Shown: in pieces, positions 18,548 to 28,151 of the stretch | Layout of the letters: each line of letters starts with the position of its first letter | Position numbering within the stretch: position 1 is the first letter of the stretch | Assembly: GCF_025673445.1 (NCBI RefSeq) | Contig: NZ_JAOVQN010000002.1 | Location: 186,001 to 250,000 of the forward strand | Origin: Ruegeria_B marisflavi | Lineage (GTDB): Bacteria > Pseudomonadota > Alphaproteobacteria > Rhodobacterales > Rhodobacteraceae | Length of the DNA stretch: 64,000 bases | Reading direction: 5' to 3' | Translations under genes and position numbers: made by a program | Notes under the pieces: model-generated | Seen by the model: the letters and a program-made list of their open reading frames with translations, nothing else | What the model was told of the DNA's origin: nothing | The model's database searches: none

Positions 18548-19105
18548 TCACAGCACGTTCACCTTGGTTCCAAGCGGCACCCGGGCGTACAGGTCGATCA
18601 CGTGTTCGTTCAGCATCCGGATACAACCGTTCGACGCGGCCTGACCGATGGTTTCCGGCTGCGTGGTGCCATGGATACGGAAATAGGTGTCGACACCATT
18701 CTGGAAGAGATAGAGCGCCCGGGCGCCCAGCGGGTTTCCCGGCCCTCCGGGTTGCACATAGTCGTTATCGACAAACTTGGCATATGTTCGCGGATCGCGT
18801 TCGATCATCTCTTGGGTGGGGCGCCAGGTCGGCCATTCTTTTTTCACGTCGATCGTGGCGCTGCCAGTGAACTCCAGCCCGGCCTTTCCAACGCCGCACC
18901 CGTACCGGATCGCCTTTCGCGGTTCGGTCACGAGATACAGGTAGAACGAGCGCGGCAGGATCATCAAAAGCCCTGGTTCGAACTCTTTCTTGATGCGCAC
19001 TTCCTGTGGGGTCGGATCGAATGCCGCTTGCGCATCAGCCTGAATGGCCCAGTGCACTCCGGCTACCGCCGTTGCTGTCGCAAGGAAATCGCGTCGCGTG
19101 AACAT
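18548..19105 (-). CDS. L,D-transpeptidase (YkuD domain), Tat-exported
   Basis: 185 residues. The N-terminus MFTRRDFLATATAVAG is a twin-arginine signal. The YkuD domain carries the HGTTQP histidine and the S-N-G-C-I-R-M catalytic cysteine motif; the usual SHGC reads SNGC. Such enzymes form 3-3 crosslinks in peptidoglycan or attach proteins to it, in the periplasm. ATG 19105 follows AGGAGGG. A single-gene unit; convergent with nothing nearby. Confidence 0.92.
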   Translation of the reverse strand: MFTRRDFLATATAVAGVHWAIQADAQAAFDPTPQEVRIKKEFEPGLLMILPRSFYLYLVTEPRKAIRYGCGVGKAGLEFTGSATIDVKKEWPTWRPTQEMIERDPRTYAKFVDNDYVQPGGPGNPLGARALYLFQNGVDTYFRIHGTTQPETIGQAASNGCIRMLNEHVIDLYARVPLGTKVNVL

Positions 19106-19161
19106 CAATACCCTCCTGTTTGCCAAGTTCTGGGGTATTTTCGGGCGATGACGTGACTGGG

Positions 19162-19554
19162 TCAATGTGTTTGACGGTCGTATCTAAAAAGTGATGCAAC
19201 AGCGGCTGCGGTCAGGGCACAGGTTGCCAGCCAGCCAAGATACCAGGCCTGTCCGGCCAGCGCGTCTTCGGCGAAGGATGCGGCAAACCGCAGTTTTCCC
19301 GCCTTGGCCACGGCAAAGGCAAAGAAGGCAAACAGGGTGAAGCCGATGAACCGGGTGTTCCGTGGGATCCGCAGCACCCAGGCCGTCATCGCAAGGCCAA
19401 TTCCCAAGGGGATCCCGGCCCAGATCACCTTGTGCGCCCACCAGGGATGCGCGCCCAGCCGCTGTGCCAGCCCGGTCAGTTGGATCGCAAAGGCGGCTCC
19501 AACCAGCATGAGCCCGGGGAGAAGGATACGAACAAAAGGTGTCATGTTGCTCAT
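19162..19554 (-). CDS. small four-helix inner-membrane protein, unknown
   Basis: 130 residues with four predicted membrane helices (about 8-30, 40-60, 67-85 and 102-121) separated by short loops; a few charged residues cluster near 85-100. The start ATG 19554 is chosen because everything upstream in the frame is unlike a protein and overlaps the divergent thioesterase. No family is recognised. It shares a 120-bp divergent promoter region with the YciA-like thioesterase. Confidence 0.7.
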   Translation of the reverse strand: MSNMTPFVRILLPGLMLVGAAFAIQLTGLAQRLGAHPWWAHKVIWAGIPLGIGLAMTAWVLRIPRNTRFIGFTLFAFFAFAVAKAGKLRFAASFAEDALAGQAWYLGWLATCALTAAAVASLFRYDRQTH

Positions 19555-19674
19555 CTGATACCTGACCTGTGTTTTGAAAGTCCTTGTCTCAGCTTCGTGA
19601 TCTTCATTGTGCAGGATCCGACAAATCGGTTTAGATTGTCTGTAGCCGCATCGCAGCATCTGGAGGGACGGAGA

Positions 19675-20055
19675 ATGTCGGAAAATCAACCCAACGGAGA
19701 CCTGACACTGCGAACCTTGGCAATGCCACGCGATGTCAACGTGAATGGCGACATTTTTGGCGGCTGGGTGCTCAGCCAGATGGACATTGCTGCCGGAATT
19801 ACCGCAGGCGCCCGGGCTGCGGGGCGGGTGACGACCGTCGCGGTGGATGCGATGAAATTCATCCGCCCGGTGCGGGTCGGGGATGTCCTGTGCATCTACT
19901 GTCAGGTTGCGCGTATCGGGCGCACGTCCCTGGCCATCGAGATCGAAGCCTGGGTCTTGCGCGATCGTTATGGGGTTCGGGAGAAGGTGACCGAGGCCAT
20001 GTTCACCTTTGTCGCGATCGACGAACAGGGGCGCCCGAGACAGGTCGATGCATGA
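19675..20055 (+). CDS. yciA: acyl-CoA thioesterase, YciA-like hotdog fold
   Basis: 126 residues with the hotdog-fold landmarks of the YciA/BACH group: NGDIFGGWVLSQMD (Gly-rich turn and catalytic Asp) and FIRPVRVGD. It hydrolyses short- to medium-chain acyl-CoA to recover CoA in the cytoplasm. The start ATG 19675 follows GGAGGGACGGAG; the 81 earlier in-frame codons antisense to the membrane protein are rejected. Confidence 0.9.
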   Translation: MSENQPNGDLTLRTLAMPRDVNVNGDIFGGWVLSQMDIAAGITAGARAAGRVTTVAVDAMKFIRPVRVGDVLCIYCQVARIGRTSLAIEIEAWVLRDRYGVREKVTEAMFTFVAIDEQGRPRQVDA

Positions 20056-20210
20056 GGCCGCGGCCGAAATTTGCCAGCCTTTGACTCCGTGCAATATCCC
20101 ACTTTTCCAAGGGTGGGAAAGCGATATGCTTCACACTCGGGCGCCCGACTCAGTGTGACGGGCCAGAGTGGACCCGACGGGTATCCGGCGCCCTGAGCTT
20201 GGAGAATATC

Positions 20211-20579
20211 ATGCAGATTCTGGTGGGCGTTGCCGGTTTGTCGCTGGCGGTGCTTGTCTATGCCTGGGCATATGGTCTTGCGCACGATCCGGACGGGCCC
20301 AAGTGGGCGCACAGGCAGTTGTTCGCCTCGGCCGCGTCGCTGCTCTCGACCTCTCTCGCCCCGGTCGGAGCGGGCTATCTGACAGCCGGTCTGTTGTGGC
20401 CGGATGCTCTGGGGACGGGTCTGGGGCTGACAGTCGGGGCGGTCATGGTGCCCGTGGTCTGGGTCCTTTCCCGGCGCCTGTTGCAGCGGGCAAGGAAACC
20501 CGGCGCCGAGATCGTGCCCTTGCCGGGTGGTCCGGGAAAACCCGTCGTCCCATCGGCGGCACAGCGTCTGGCGGCGTAA
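20211..20579 (+). CDS. small membrane protein, unknown
   Basis: 122 residues with an N-terminal membrane segment (about 2-22), a polar HDPDGPKWAHRQ loop, two hydrophobic stretches around 42-65 and 70-92, and a basic, Pro-rich cytoplasmic tail. ATG 20211 has GGAG six bases upstream; the TTG at 20199 lies before that site and is rejected. It lies 80 bases before trxC. No family is recognised. Confidence 0.7.
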   Translation: MQILVGVAGLSLAVLVYAWAYGLAHDPDGPKWAHRQLFASAASLLSTSLAPVGAGYLTAGLLWPDALGTGLGLTVGAVMVPVVWVLSRRLLQRARKPGAEIVPLPGGPGKPVVPSAAQRLAA

Positions 20580-20659
20580 CGCGCAAGAAGGGTGAGGTCT
20601 TGCGGCCTCACCATTCAAAACCTATGTCAATTTTCGAATGTGAACGTCGGAGGCGCGAC

Positions 20660-21085
20660 ATGGGTGACAAAACTTTGACCTGCCTGGCCTGCGGGCAATT
20701 GAACCGGGTGCCAGAGGAACGGCTGACGGACGGGGCCAAATGCGGCAAATGCGGCCAGGGTCTGGTGACCGGGCAAGCAGTGGATGTTGATCCGGCAATT
20801 CTGGAAAAAGCAAAGAAAAACGACGACTTGCCATTGGTTGTCGATTTCTGGGCGCCATGGTGCGGACCGTGCAAGATGATGGGTCCCGAATATGCCAAGG
20901 CGGCAGGCACCCTTGCGGGGCAGGCACGGCTGGTCAAGCTTGACACCCAAAAACACCAGTCGACCGGTGGTCGATATGCAATCCGGGGAATTCCGACCAT
21001 GGTCGCCTTTGAACGCGGCAAGGAAAAGAAGAGGCAGTCGGGCGCGATGCGGGTAGGGCAGATCGTCAGTTGGGTCCAGGGCTGA
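20660..21085 (+). CDS. trxC: thioredoxin 2 with N-terminal zinc finger
   Basis: 141 residues. An N-terminal C-x2-C...C-x2-C zinc ribbon (CLAC, CGKC) precedes a thioredoxin fold with the W-C-G-P-C active site and the cis-Pro of GIPT. TrxC reduces disulfides in the cytoplasm and is classically induced by oxidative stress. The start is ATG 20660 after CGGAGG. The next gene downstream, separated by an operator-like palindrome, is a DUF2892 membrane protein often linked to sulfide/persulfide handling, which suggests a role in thiol homeostasis. Confidence 0.93.
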   Translation: MGDKTLTCLACGQLNRVPEERLTDGAKCGKCGQGLVTGQAVDVDPAILEKAKKNDDLPLVVDFWAPWCGPCKMMGPEYAKAAGTLAGQARLVKLDTQKHQSTGGRYAIRGIPTMVAFERGKEKKRQSGAMRVGQIVSWVQG

Positions 21086-21089
21086 TCTT

Positions 21090-21109
21090 ACATTCTTATA
21101 CTTGAATGT
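21090..21109. promoter_or_regulatory. ACATTC-N8-GAATGT palindrome, SqrR/BigR-type operator
   Basis: A perfect 6+6 inverted repeat with an 8-base spacer sits 69 bases before the DUF2892 gene. It contains the ATTC-N8-GAAT core that I recall for the ArsR-family persulfide sensors SqrR and BigR of alphaproteobacteria. No such regulator gene is in the window. Confidence 0.6.
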
Positions 21110-21178
21110 GATTGGGTTTCGGATTACATTGAGGTCAAGGCCGGGCAGGGTGTCCGGTGGTATTCAGGAGTTGGAAGA

Positions 21179-21379
21179 ATGACCCTCGATCGTGCCGTGA
21201 TGATGTTTGCTGGTTTCATGGTTCTGCTTAGCGTGTTGCTGACCACGCTGGTGTCGCCGTTGTGGATGTGGTTCACCGTGTTCATTGGTGTGAACCTGAT
21301 TCAGTCCTCGGTCACGGGCTTTTGCCCAGCGGCTATGATATTGAAAAGGCTTGGTTTTAAACCCGGAACCGCTTTCTAA
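21179..21379 (+). CDS. DUF2892 membrane protein (YgaP transmembrane-domain-like)
   Basis: 66 residues forming two membrane helices (about 8-26 and 32-52) and ending GFCPAAMILKRLG, the hallmark of DUF2892, the membrane part of the rhodanese YgaP. Stand-alone copies occur in sulfide-responsive operons. Ribosome site GGAG upstream of ATG 21179. The palindrome at 21090 suggests control by a sulfide/persulfide-sensing ArsR repressor. The single Cys may be relevant to sulfur chemistry. Confidence 0.85.
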   Translation: MTLDRAVMMFAGFMVLLSVLLTTLVSPLWMWFTVFIGVNLIQSSVTGFCPAAMILKRLGFKPGTAF

Positions 21380-21396
21380 ATCCGCTGTCTGGCGTG

Positions 21397-21612
21397 TTAG
21401 CCTGCAACCGTCCTGGCGTCGCTGATCGGGTCGGCGTCAGGCGTGTGTTCGCCGCGCAAAAACAGCACCAGAATGACAGAGATGGCGACCGATGAGCCGA
21501 TGGCGGGATACAGCAGCAAGCCTGCCCAGAACGGCAACTCCCAGAAAACACAGGCAGAAATGCTGATAACAAGACCCGCGAGCGTTCCCAGAACAATTCC
21601 GACCCAAGCCAT
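21397..21612 (-). CDS. small two-helix membrane protein, unknown
   Basis: 71 residues with two hydrophobic segments (about 3-23 and 29-52) followed by a short acidic tail (GEHTPDADPISD). A good AAGGAGG site lies six bases before ATG 21612. It converges on the DUF2892 gene, with 17 bases between stops. No family is recognised. Confidence 0.65.
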   Translation of the reverse strand: MAWVGIVLGTLAGLVISISACVFWELPFWAGLLLYPAIGSSVAISVILVLFLRGEHTPDADPISDARTVAG

Positions 21613-22088
21613 TCTGCCTCCTTAGACATTGTCGTGGAGCAGCCTGTTGCAAGCTGCTGAATGCTTTAGGAGTTTACAAAGGAATGTGTTGAAAATGTGT
21701 TAATCGCAGGGATTTCGTCGTGGTCTGATCGGATATGATACCTTGTGTTTTGACCGTTTTGTACTGGGTTCCACGGGTGGATTGACCGTTTTGTACAAGA
21801 TTTCCGAGCGGTAACCGGCGCGCAATGCGACAAGGCTGCGCCATCGCGGGCCGCCGATGACGGTGTTGCGGTACGGTTTCGGCACGGCATGGGGCATCAG
21901 ACCCAGGGTTTCTGGTGCCCCTTTTTGCCACCGAAGCGCTTGCGAAGCGCGGCTGGTGGAGCGGGTGGACCTCCGGCACGATCGGCCGGTTGGCTGGACC
22001 TATTCGTTATCCACCGGGACAATCGGGCCAGGCGGGTCGAAGCGGATTTGTCGGGTGTGATACCCGATGGCAGGTTTGGAGAGCTTTT
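21613..22088. other. gene-poor stretch before the accessory patch
   Basis: About 475 bases in which I find no convincing gene. Short open frames on both strands lack ribosome sites and codon bias. It holds a 15-bp direct repeat (21750 and 21782) and leads into a REPIN-like repeat. Composition shifts from AT-rich (21660-21800) to GC-rich. Confidence 0.5.
21750..21796 (+). repeat. 15-bp direct repeat, 32-bp period
   Basis: TTGACCGTTTTGTAC occurs at 21750-21764 and again at 21782-21796 without a mismatch. Its role is unknown. TTGACC resembles a -35 element, but no matched -10 is clear. Confidence 0.7.
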
Positions 22089-22153
22089 GTAGGCTGGGTT
22101 TTCAACCCACCGTACGTTAGTCGTTAGGGCAGGGGGTGGGTTGAAAACCCACC
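22089..22153. repeat. REPIN-like inverted repeat, copy 1
   Basis: Two palindromic arms, TGGGTTTTCAACCCACC (22095-22111) and its complement (22135-22151), are separated by 23 bases, preceded by GTAGGC. The copy at 22921-22986 has the same plan (GTAGGGTGGG... in mirrored pairs), which is typical of paired REP elements. Confidence 0.7.
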
Positions 22154-22163
22154 ATGCTCTTGC

Positions 22164-22775
22164 TCAGAAATCTTGTTCGATGTTTTCGTCGCAATAGGTG
22201 AAATTTGGTAGATACGTTTGATTTCCTGGTAGCAATTCGGTGTTTCTTGGCTCAAGTGCCAACACAGTCGGGTGTTTCCAACGTGTATGGCGGATTCTCA
22301 AAGCAAAGCGGTATTTTGCATCATCATGGGTATATTTCTTGTTGAAATCCTTGGAGAACAAAATCCTTTCTTTGTATGCCTCTTGAAGTGATTTTATTTC
22401 AATTTCCCACTTTCTTGCCGAACCCGGATCAATTTTAATAATATACCCATCTTTTCCATATGCACTTCCAAAATCCATATTCATGGCTTCAGGTTCCAGC
22501 AAGCGCGGGTGCAGGAAGTTCCATATTGTAAGGCCGTATCTTGCCGGCGATAGCTGTCCTTCGATCTTTCCATGTCCGACCCACAACTCTCTAATGCTCA
22601 CAGGTCCTGAGCCATTGTTCATTACCTAAACTTCAAAAACATCGTTTCCATTTTCGTCATTTGTCACGTCAATGGACGTGATCAGAAACTTTTGATCTTT
22701 AAAATGTCGATAGATGGTTAGTGCAGCCAACGCTGTTGAAACAATAGCGCCGTAAACAGAAATTAAGATGCTCAC
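22164..22775 (-). pseudogene. membrane-anchored hypothetical protein split by an in-frame TAG
   Basis: A GTG at 22775 (GAGG upstream) opens a frame coding one N-terminal membrane helix (ILISVYGAIVSTALAALTIY) and a polar region ending NDENGNDVFEV; TAG at 22626-22628 then interrupts it, and the same frame continues without shift through VMNNGSGPVSIRELWVG to TGA at 22164. The parts together give about 203 codons. A pattern such as DVFEV...V-x-NNGSGPVSIREL reads like one beta-sandwich domain, so I infer a single gene broken by a point mutation. The second part alone (152 aa from ATG 22622) could be called a gene. AT-richer than its neighbours. The function is unknown. Confidence 0.65.
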
Positions 22776-22853
22776 GTATCGCCTCGCAAACTACCACCAA
22801 TTAGAGCGTTCCGCCCACATTCACACCACCCGTCCGACAGGTCACGGCGTAAT

Positions 22854-22916
22854 TTACCTCACAAGCATCTTGTGCTTCAACCGCTTGGGTTCCAGCGCGT
22901 TCGGACCTAGAGGACG
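22854..22916 (-). pseudogene. duplicate of the ettA 3' end (21 codons)
   Basis: Reads RPLGPNALEPKRLKHKMLVR-stop on the minus strand, a diverged copy of the true ettA end RRLGPDALEPKRLKHKKFVR-stop at 23040-23102. I count 12 mismatches in 63 bases, several of them synonymous. The homology stops where the REPIN-like repeat begins. It is a scar of duplication or integration, not a gene. Confidence 0.8.
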
Positions 22917-22920
22917 TAGA

Positions 22921-22986
22921 CGTAGGGTGGGCAATCTAGCCCACCGTGTACGAGTGGGAGTGGTGGGCAGAGCTGCCCACCCTACG
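22921..22986. repeat. REPIN-like inverted repeat, copy 2
   Basis: Arms 22921-22945 and 22962-22986 are reverse complements at 20 of 25 positions (CGTAGGGTGGGCA...GCCCACC), each arm itself a small hairpin, with a 16-base loop. It lies between the duplicated and the true ettA 3' ends. Confidence 0.75.
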
Positions 22987-23039
22987 GTGTTCCGCGAAAA
23001 GCGACTTCCGCGCACGCATCCGATAAGTCAGGACACGAC

Positions 23040-24695
<1,656 letters not shown>

Positions 24696-24850
24696 GTCGT
24701 ATCCTCTGGGTCGGGGAAATCGGGTTGGCCGGTGTGATAGCGAATGGCGGGGGCGGGGGCAATGCGCCTCGCGGCGTGGCGCAAACGCAATTGTGATTTG
24801 GGGTTTTGTGCTGTTGATCCCTTATCGGTGGTCGAAAGGAGACCGCGCCC

Positions 24851-26173
24851 GTGCCCCACGCAATCCGGCCTGACCGGCGGTTGTTCGCCCTCTCGGTTCT
24901 CTCCTGCCTTGTCGCGGGGGCCTGCGGTACCCGGCCCGACCGACTGGCGCGGGTGCCCAATGTCTATGCTGAGGGGCGAAATTATCAAGCGGGGCAGGTG
25001 CCTGAGTTCTATCGCTCGGTCACGCCAGAGATTCTTTATGCGACGGATCGCAGCCAGGACCTGAGCGAGAACGGGCGGGTGGAATATCTCTCGGAGCGGT
25101 CCGACAGCCTGGCCTTTGGCCGGGCCACGGTGTCCTTTGACGGAGTGGCAAGCTGGCCGGAGCTGGTGGAGCTGACCAAGGCCGGTCCGGGACGGCGGCC
25201 GCCGCGGCTGAGCGTGGCGGGGTTTCGCGACGAGATCCGGTTTGCCCGCTCGCCGCTGCCCGCCGAGCGGCGCGAGGGGCGGGTGGTGACCGAGGCGCGG
25301 GCACAGCGCGACTACGATGCCTATGCCGCACGGTTCCGCGAGATGATGGGCGCGCAGGTGCGGCGCAGTGGCACCGGTGCGGTGCTGATCTATGTGCATG
25401 GGTTTGCGAATGATTTCCCCGAGGCTCTGACGACCTTGGCCAATGTCTGGCATTATGCCGGGTGCCGGTCGATCCCGATGGCGTTTTCCTGGCCTGCGAA
25501 TAATCCGGGGCTGCTCAAGTACTTCCGTGACAGCGAGTCGGGCGATTTCTCGGTCTATCATTTCAAGGAGGTGCTGGATCTGCTGGCCTCGGTCCCCGAG
25601 GTGGAGCAGATCGACATCGTCGCCCATTCGCGGGGCACGGATGTGGCAACCTCGGCCCTGCGTGAATTGGTGATCCGCGAGCGGGCGCGAGGCAATCAGC
25701 CCAAGCTGACGATGAAGACGGGCACGCTGATCCTGGCGGCGCCGGATCTGGACGTGGGTACGGTGCGGCAGCGGCTGATATCCGAGCGGTTTTCCGAGGC
25801 GTTCGAGCAGGTGAGTGTCTATATCAACCCCAGGGATCAGGCGCTGGCCTATTCGTCGTTCCTGACGCAGGAGGCGCGGTTCGGGCGGCTTGACGCATCC
25901 GATTTCGCACCGGGCGAGCTGGCGTCGCTGCGCAAGGTGGGGTTGGTGCATTTTATCCGGGTCGAGGGCGCGGGTGGATTGGGGCATTCGTATTTCCGGG
26001 ACAATCCGGGGGTGATGTCGGATATGGCGCTGACCCTCAGAACGCGGGCCTTTCCGGGCGGGACCTTGCGGCCGCTGACGCTGGATCAAGAGAATATCTG
26101 GACCCTGCATTCCGATTATCCGCTGGACCGGCTGCCGGATCTGGAGCTGCACGAGATGGCGGGAGAGCGCTGA
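24851..26173 (+). CDS. alpha/beta hydrolase of the DUF900 family, probably envelope-bound
   Basis: 440 residues. The N-terminus has a short hydrophobic stretch ending VAGACG, possibly a lipobox, suggesting export. The DUF900 domain shows VLIYVHGFANDF (oxyanion region) and AHSRGTD as a variant nucleophile elbow (serine between H and R), with candidate acid and His further on. Members are putative esterases of unknown substrate. GTG 24851 is the start; the stop overlaps the MOSC gene start, so the two are coupled. Confidence 0.85.
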   Translation: MPHAIRPDRRLFALSVLSCLVAGACGTRPDRLARVPNVYAEGRNYQAGQVPEFYRSVTPEILYATDRSQDLSENGRVEYLSERSDSLAFGRATVSFDGVASWPELVELTKAGPGRRPPRLSVAGFRDEIRFARSPLPAERREGRVVTEARAQRDYDAYAARFREMMGAQVRRSGTGAVLIYVHGFANDFPEALTTLANVWHYAGCRSIPMAFSWPANNPGLLKYFRDSESGDFSVYHFKEVLDLLASVPEVEQIDIVAHSRGTDVATSALRELVIRERARGNQPKLTMKTGTLILAAPDLDVGTVRQRLISERFSEAFEQVSVYINPRDQALAYSSFLTQEARFGRLDASDFAPGELASLRKVGLVHFIRVEGAGGLGHSYFRDNPGVMSDMALTLRTRAFPGGTLRPLTLDQENIWTLHSDYPLDRLPDLELHEMAGER

Positions 26174-26643
26174 TGACGGATCTGAAATCCTTGATCGCGG
26201 GCTGGGCGCAGCCGGGGTGGGTGGCGTGGATCGGGCTGCGACCTGAACGGCGAGCGGCACTGGTGGCGGTCGACAAGGCGCAGGTCGAGGTCGGCGGTCT
26301 GGCGGGGGATCACGGGCGGCCCGGCAAGCGGGCGGTGACGCTGGTGCAGGGCGAGCATCTGAGCGCGATCGGGTCGTATCTGGGGCGCGGGGCCGTTTCT
26401 CCGTTCGATTTGCGGCGCAATATCGTGGTCGAGGGGATCAATCTGGCGGCGCTCAAGGATCGGCCTTTGCGGCTGGGTGGGGCGGTGTTGCGGCTGACGG
26501 TGGTCTGCGCGCCCTGTTCTCGGATGGAGGAGACATTTGGTCCCGGCGGCTATTCGGCGGTGCGCGGGCATGGCGGCTGGTGCGCCGAGGTGTTGGAGCC
26601 GGGCCTGATCGGGCTGGGCGATGCGGTGCGGCCTGCCGATTGA
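26173..26643 (+). CDS. MOSC domain protein
   Basis: 156 residues with a single MOSC domain: GGLAGDHGRPGKRAVTLVQGEHL, FDLRRNIVVEGINL, and the conserved cysteine region VCAPCSRME. The MOSC domain, shared with the C-terminus of molybdenum-cofactor sulfurase, uses a Cys to handle sulfur or the Mo cofactor; the YiiM type reduces N-hydroxylated compounds. Starts in overlap with the hydrolase stop and is followed by nadD 33 bases on. Confidence 0.88.
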   Translation: MTDLKSLIAGWAQPGWVAWIGLRPERRAALVAVDKAQVEVGGLAGDHGRPGKRAVTLVQGEHLSAIGSYLGRGAVSPFDLRRNIVVEGINLAALKDRPLRLGGAVLRLTVVCAPCSRMEETFGPGGYSAVRGHGGWCAEVLEPGLIGLGDAVRPAD

Positions 26644-26676
26644 CAAGGCGCTGCACAGGCGCCAAGCAAGGCCTTC

Positions 26677-27318
26677 ATGAGACAAGGGTTTCCATATGCG
26701 CGGCCCGGCCAGGTGATCGGGCTGTTCGGCGGGTCGTTTGATCCGCCGCATGCGGGTCATGTGCATGTGACGCGCGAGGCGCTGAAGATGTTCGGGCTGG
26801 ACCGGGTCTGGTGGCTGGTGACGCCGGGCAACCCGCTGAAGGCGCGGGGACCGGCGCCGCTGGACCGGCGTATGGAGGCCGCGCGGGCGATGATGCGACA
26901 CCCCCGGGTCGATGTCACCGATATCGAGACGCATCTGGGTACGCGGGCCACGGCGGACACGATCGCGGCGCTACGGAGGCTTTATCCCCGGGTGCGCTTT
27001 GTCTGGCTGATGGGGGCGGACAATCTGGCGCAGCTGCACCGCTGGAAGGATTGGCGGCAGATCATTGAGACAGTGCCGGTGGGTGTGCTGGCACGGCCGG
27101 GCGACCGGATCTCGGCCAGGATGTCACCGGCGGCGCGGGCCTATGCGCCCTATCGCATCGACGGAGAGGCGCGGCATCTGCTGGGCCGGTCGCAGGCGCC
27201 TGCCTGGTGTTTCGTCAATGTGCCGATGGTCGATGTCAGCTCGACCCGGATCCGGGCGGCGGGGGGCTGGTCAGCGGCGCAGGAGCGCCGAGACGAGACC
27301 GGCGCCCAGCACCAGTGA
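26677..27318 (+). CDS. nadD: nicotinate-nucleotide adenylyltransferase
   Basis: 213 residues. The nucleotidyltransferase motif GGSFDPPHAGH near the N-terminus and the VSSTRIR motif near the C-terminus (ISSTxxR class) are both intact. It adenylates nicotinate mononucleotide to deamido-NAD, the substrate of NadE encoded at 5381. The last 48 bases overlap the convergent EamA transporter gene, so the C-terminal tail (AAQERRDETGAQHQ) is likely a dispensable extension. Confidence 0.94.
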   Translation: MRQGFPYARPGQVIGLFGGSFDPPHAGHVHVTREALKMFGLDRVWWLVTPGNPLKARGPAPLDRRMEAARAMMRHPRVDVTDIETHLGTRATADTIAALRRLYPRVRFVWLMGADNLAQLHRWKDWRQIIETVPVGVLARPGDRISARMSPAARAYAPYRIDGEARHLLGRSQAPAWCFVNVPMVDVSSTRIRAAGGWSAAQERRDETGAQHQ

Positions 27319-28098
27319 CAGGCCCGCCCAGGTCCAGAGATCGGGCAGGTCGCCGAACACCGCCCAGCCAAGACCGGCAGCGGCGATAAGCTGGAAATAG
27401 ACCAGTGGGGCCAGCCGGGTTGCGGGCGCGCGGGCATAGGCCACCAGCAACAGCAGGTTGCCCAGCATCGAGCCCATGGCGCTGGCCAGGGTCAACCCGG
27501 CGGTCTCTATGTCGAGCGCGGGCAGGTTGGCGAGACCGAAGGGGGTCAGCACCAGACCGGCGATGGCCAGTTGCGAGAAGCTGAGCGCCAGCGGTGTGCC
27601 GAGGTGGCTGAGCCAGCGCGAGGCCGTCAGGAAGGCGCCGTAGAAACAGCCCGCGAGCAGCGCCAGCAGCAGGCCGGGAGAGCCGCCAAACCCGGGACGG
27701 ACCACCAGCAGCACGCCCAAAAATCCCACCAGCATCAGGGCAGAGCGGGTCCATGTCACCGGTTCACGCAGCCAAAGCGCGGACAGCGCATAGCTGAGGA
27801 TCGGGCCGACGAAAAAGGCGGCAAAGACATTGGCGAGCGGTTCTGTCTTGAGCGCCGATTGGATCGAGAGGATGCCTCCGGCCAGCAACAGCGCGCGCAG
27901 CCAGACGCGCCAGTCCTGCAGCAGCGCAAGCGCCGGGGCGCGGACGAAGGGGAGGATCACGAGCAGCCCCAACGCAAAGCGGGACCAGGCGATAAAGACG
28001 GGCGAGACCCCGTGTTGACCGGTCAGGAGCTTGCCCGCCATGTCCCCGGCGGGAATCAGCGACATGGCAAGGAACATGATCAGAACGGCGCGGCCCAT
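27271..28098 (-). CDS. EamA/DMT-family transporter
   Basis: 275 residues with about ten hydrophobic helices in two EamA repeats; the first begins MGRAVLIMFLAMSLIPAGDMAGK and the second has a matching FYGAFLTASRWLSHLG region. An inner-membrane exporter or importer of small metabolites; the substrate is unknown. ATG 28098 is preferred; a GTG at 28149 would overlap the divergent dacB leader. Convergent overlap with nadD. Confidence 0.85.
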   Translation of the reverse strand: MGRAVLIMFLAMSLIPAGDMAGKLLTGQHGVSPVFIAWSRFALGLLVILPFVRAPALALLQDWRVWLRALLLAGGILSIQSALKTEPLANVFAAFFVGPILSYALSALWLREPVTWTRSALMLVGFLGVLLVVRPGFGGSPGLLLALLAGCFYGAFLTASRWLSHLGTPLALSFSQLAIAGLVLTPFGLANLPALDIETAGLTLASAMGSMLGNLLLLVAYARAPATRLAPLVYFQLIAAAGLGWAVFGDLPDLWTWAGLSLVLGAGLVSALLRR

Positions 28099-28151
28099 GT
28101 TTGCCCGGTAACATGCCGGAAACCGGACGAAAAGCCCGCAAAGGATCACTT

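Noticed and set aside
21666..22088. Insertion-sequence remnant
   Set aside because: Direct repeat and odd composition are present, but no transposase fragment or terminal inverted repeats could be recognised.
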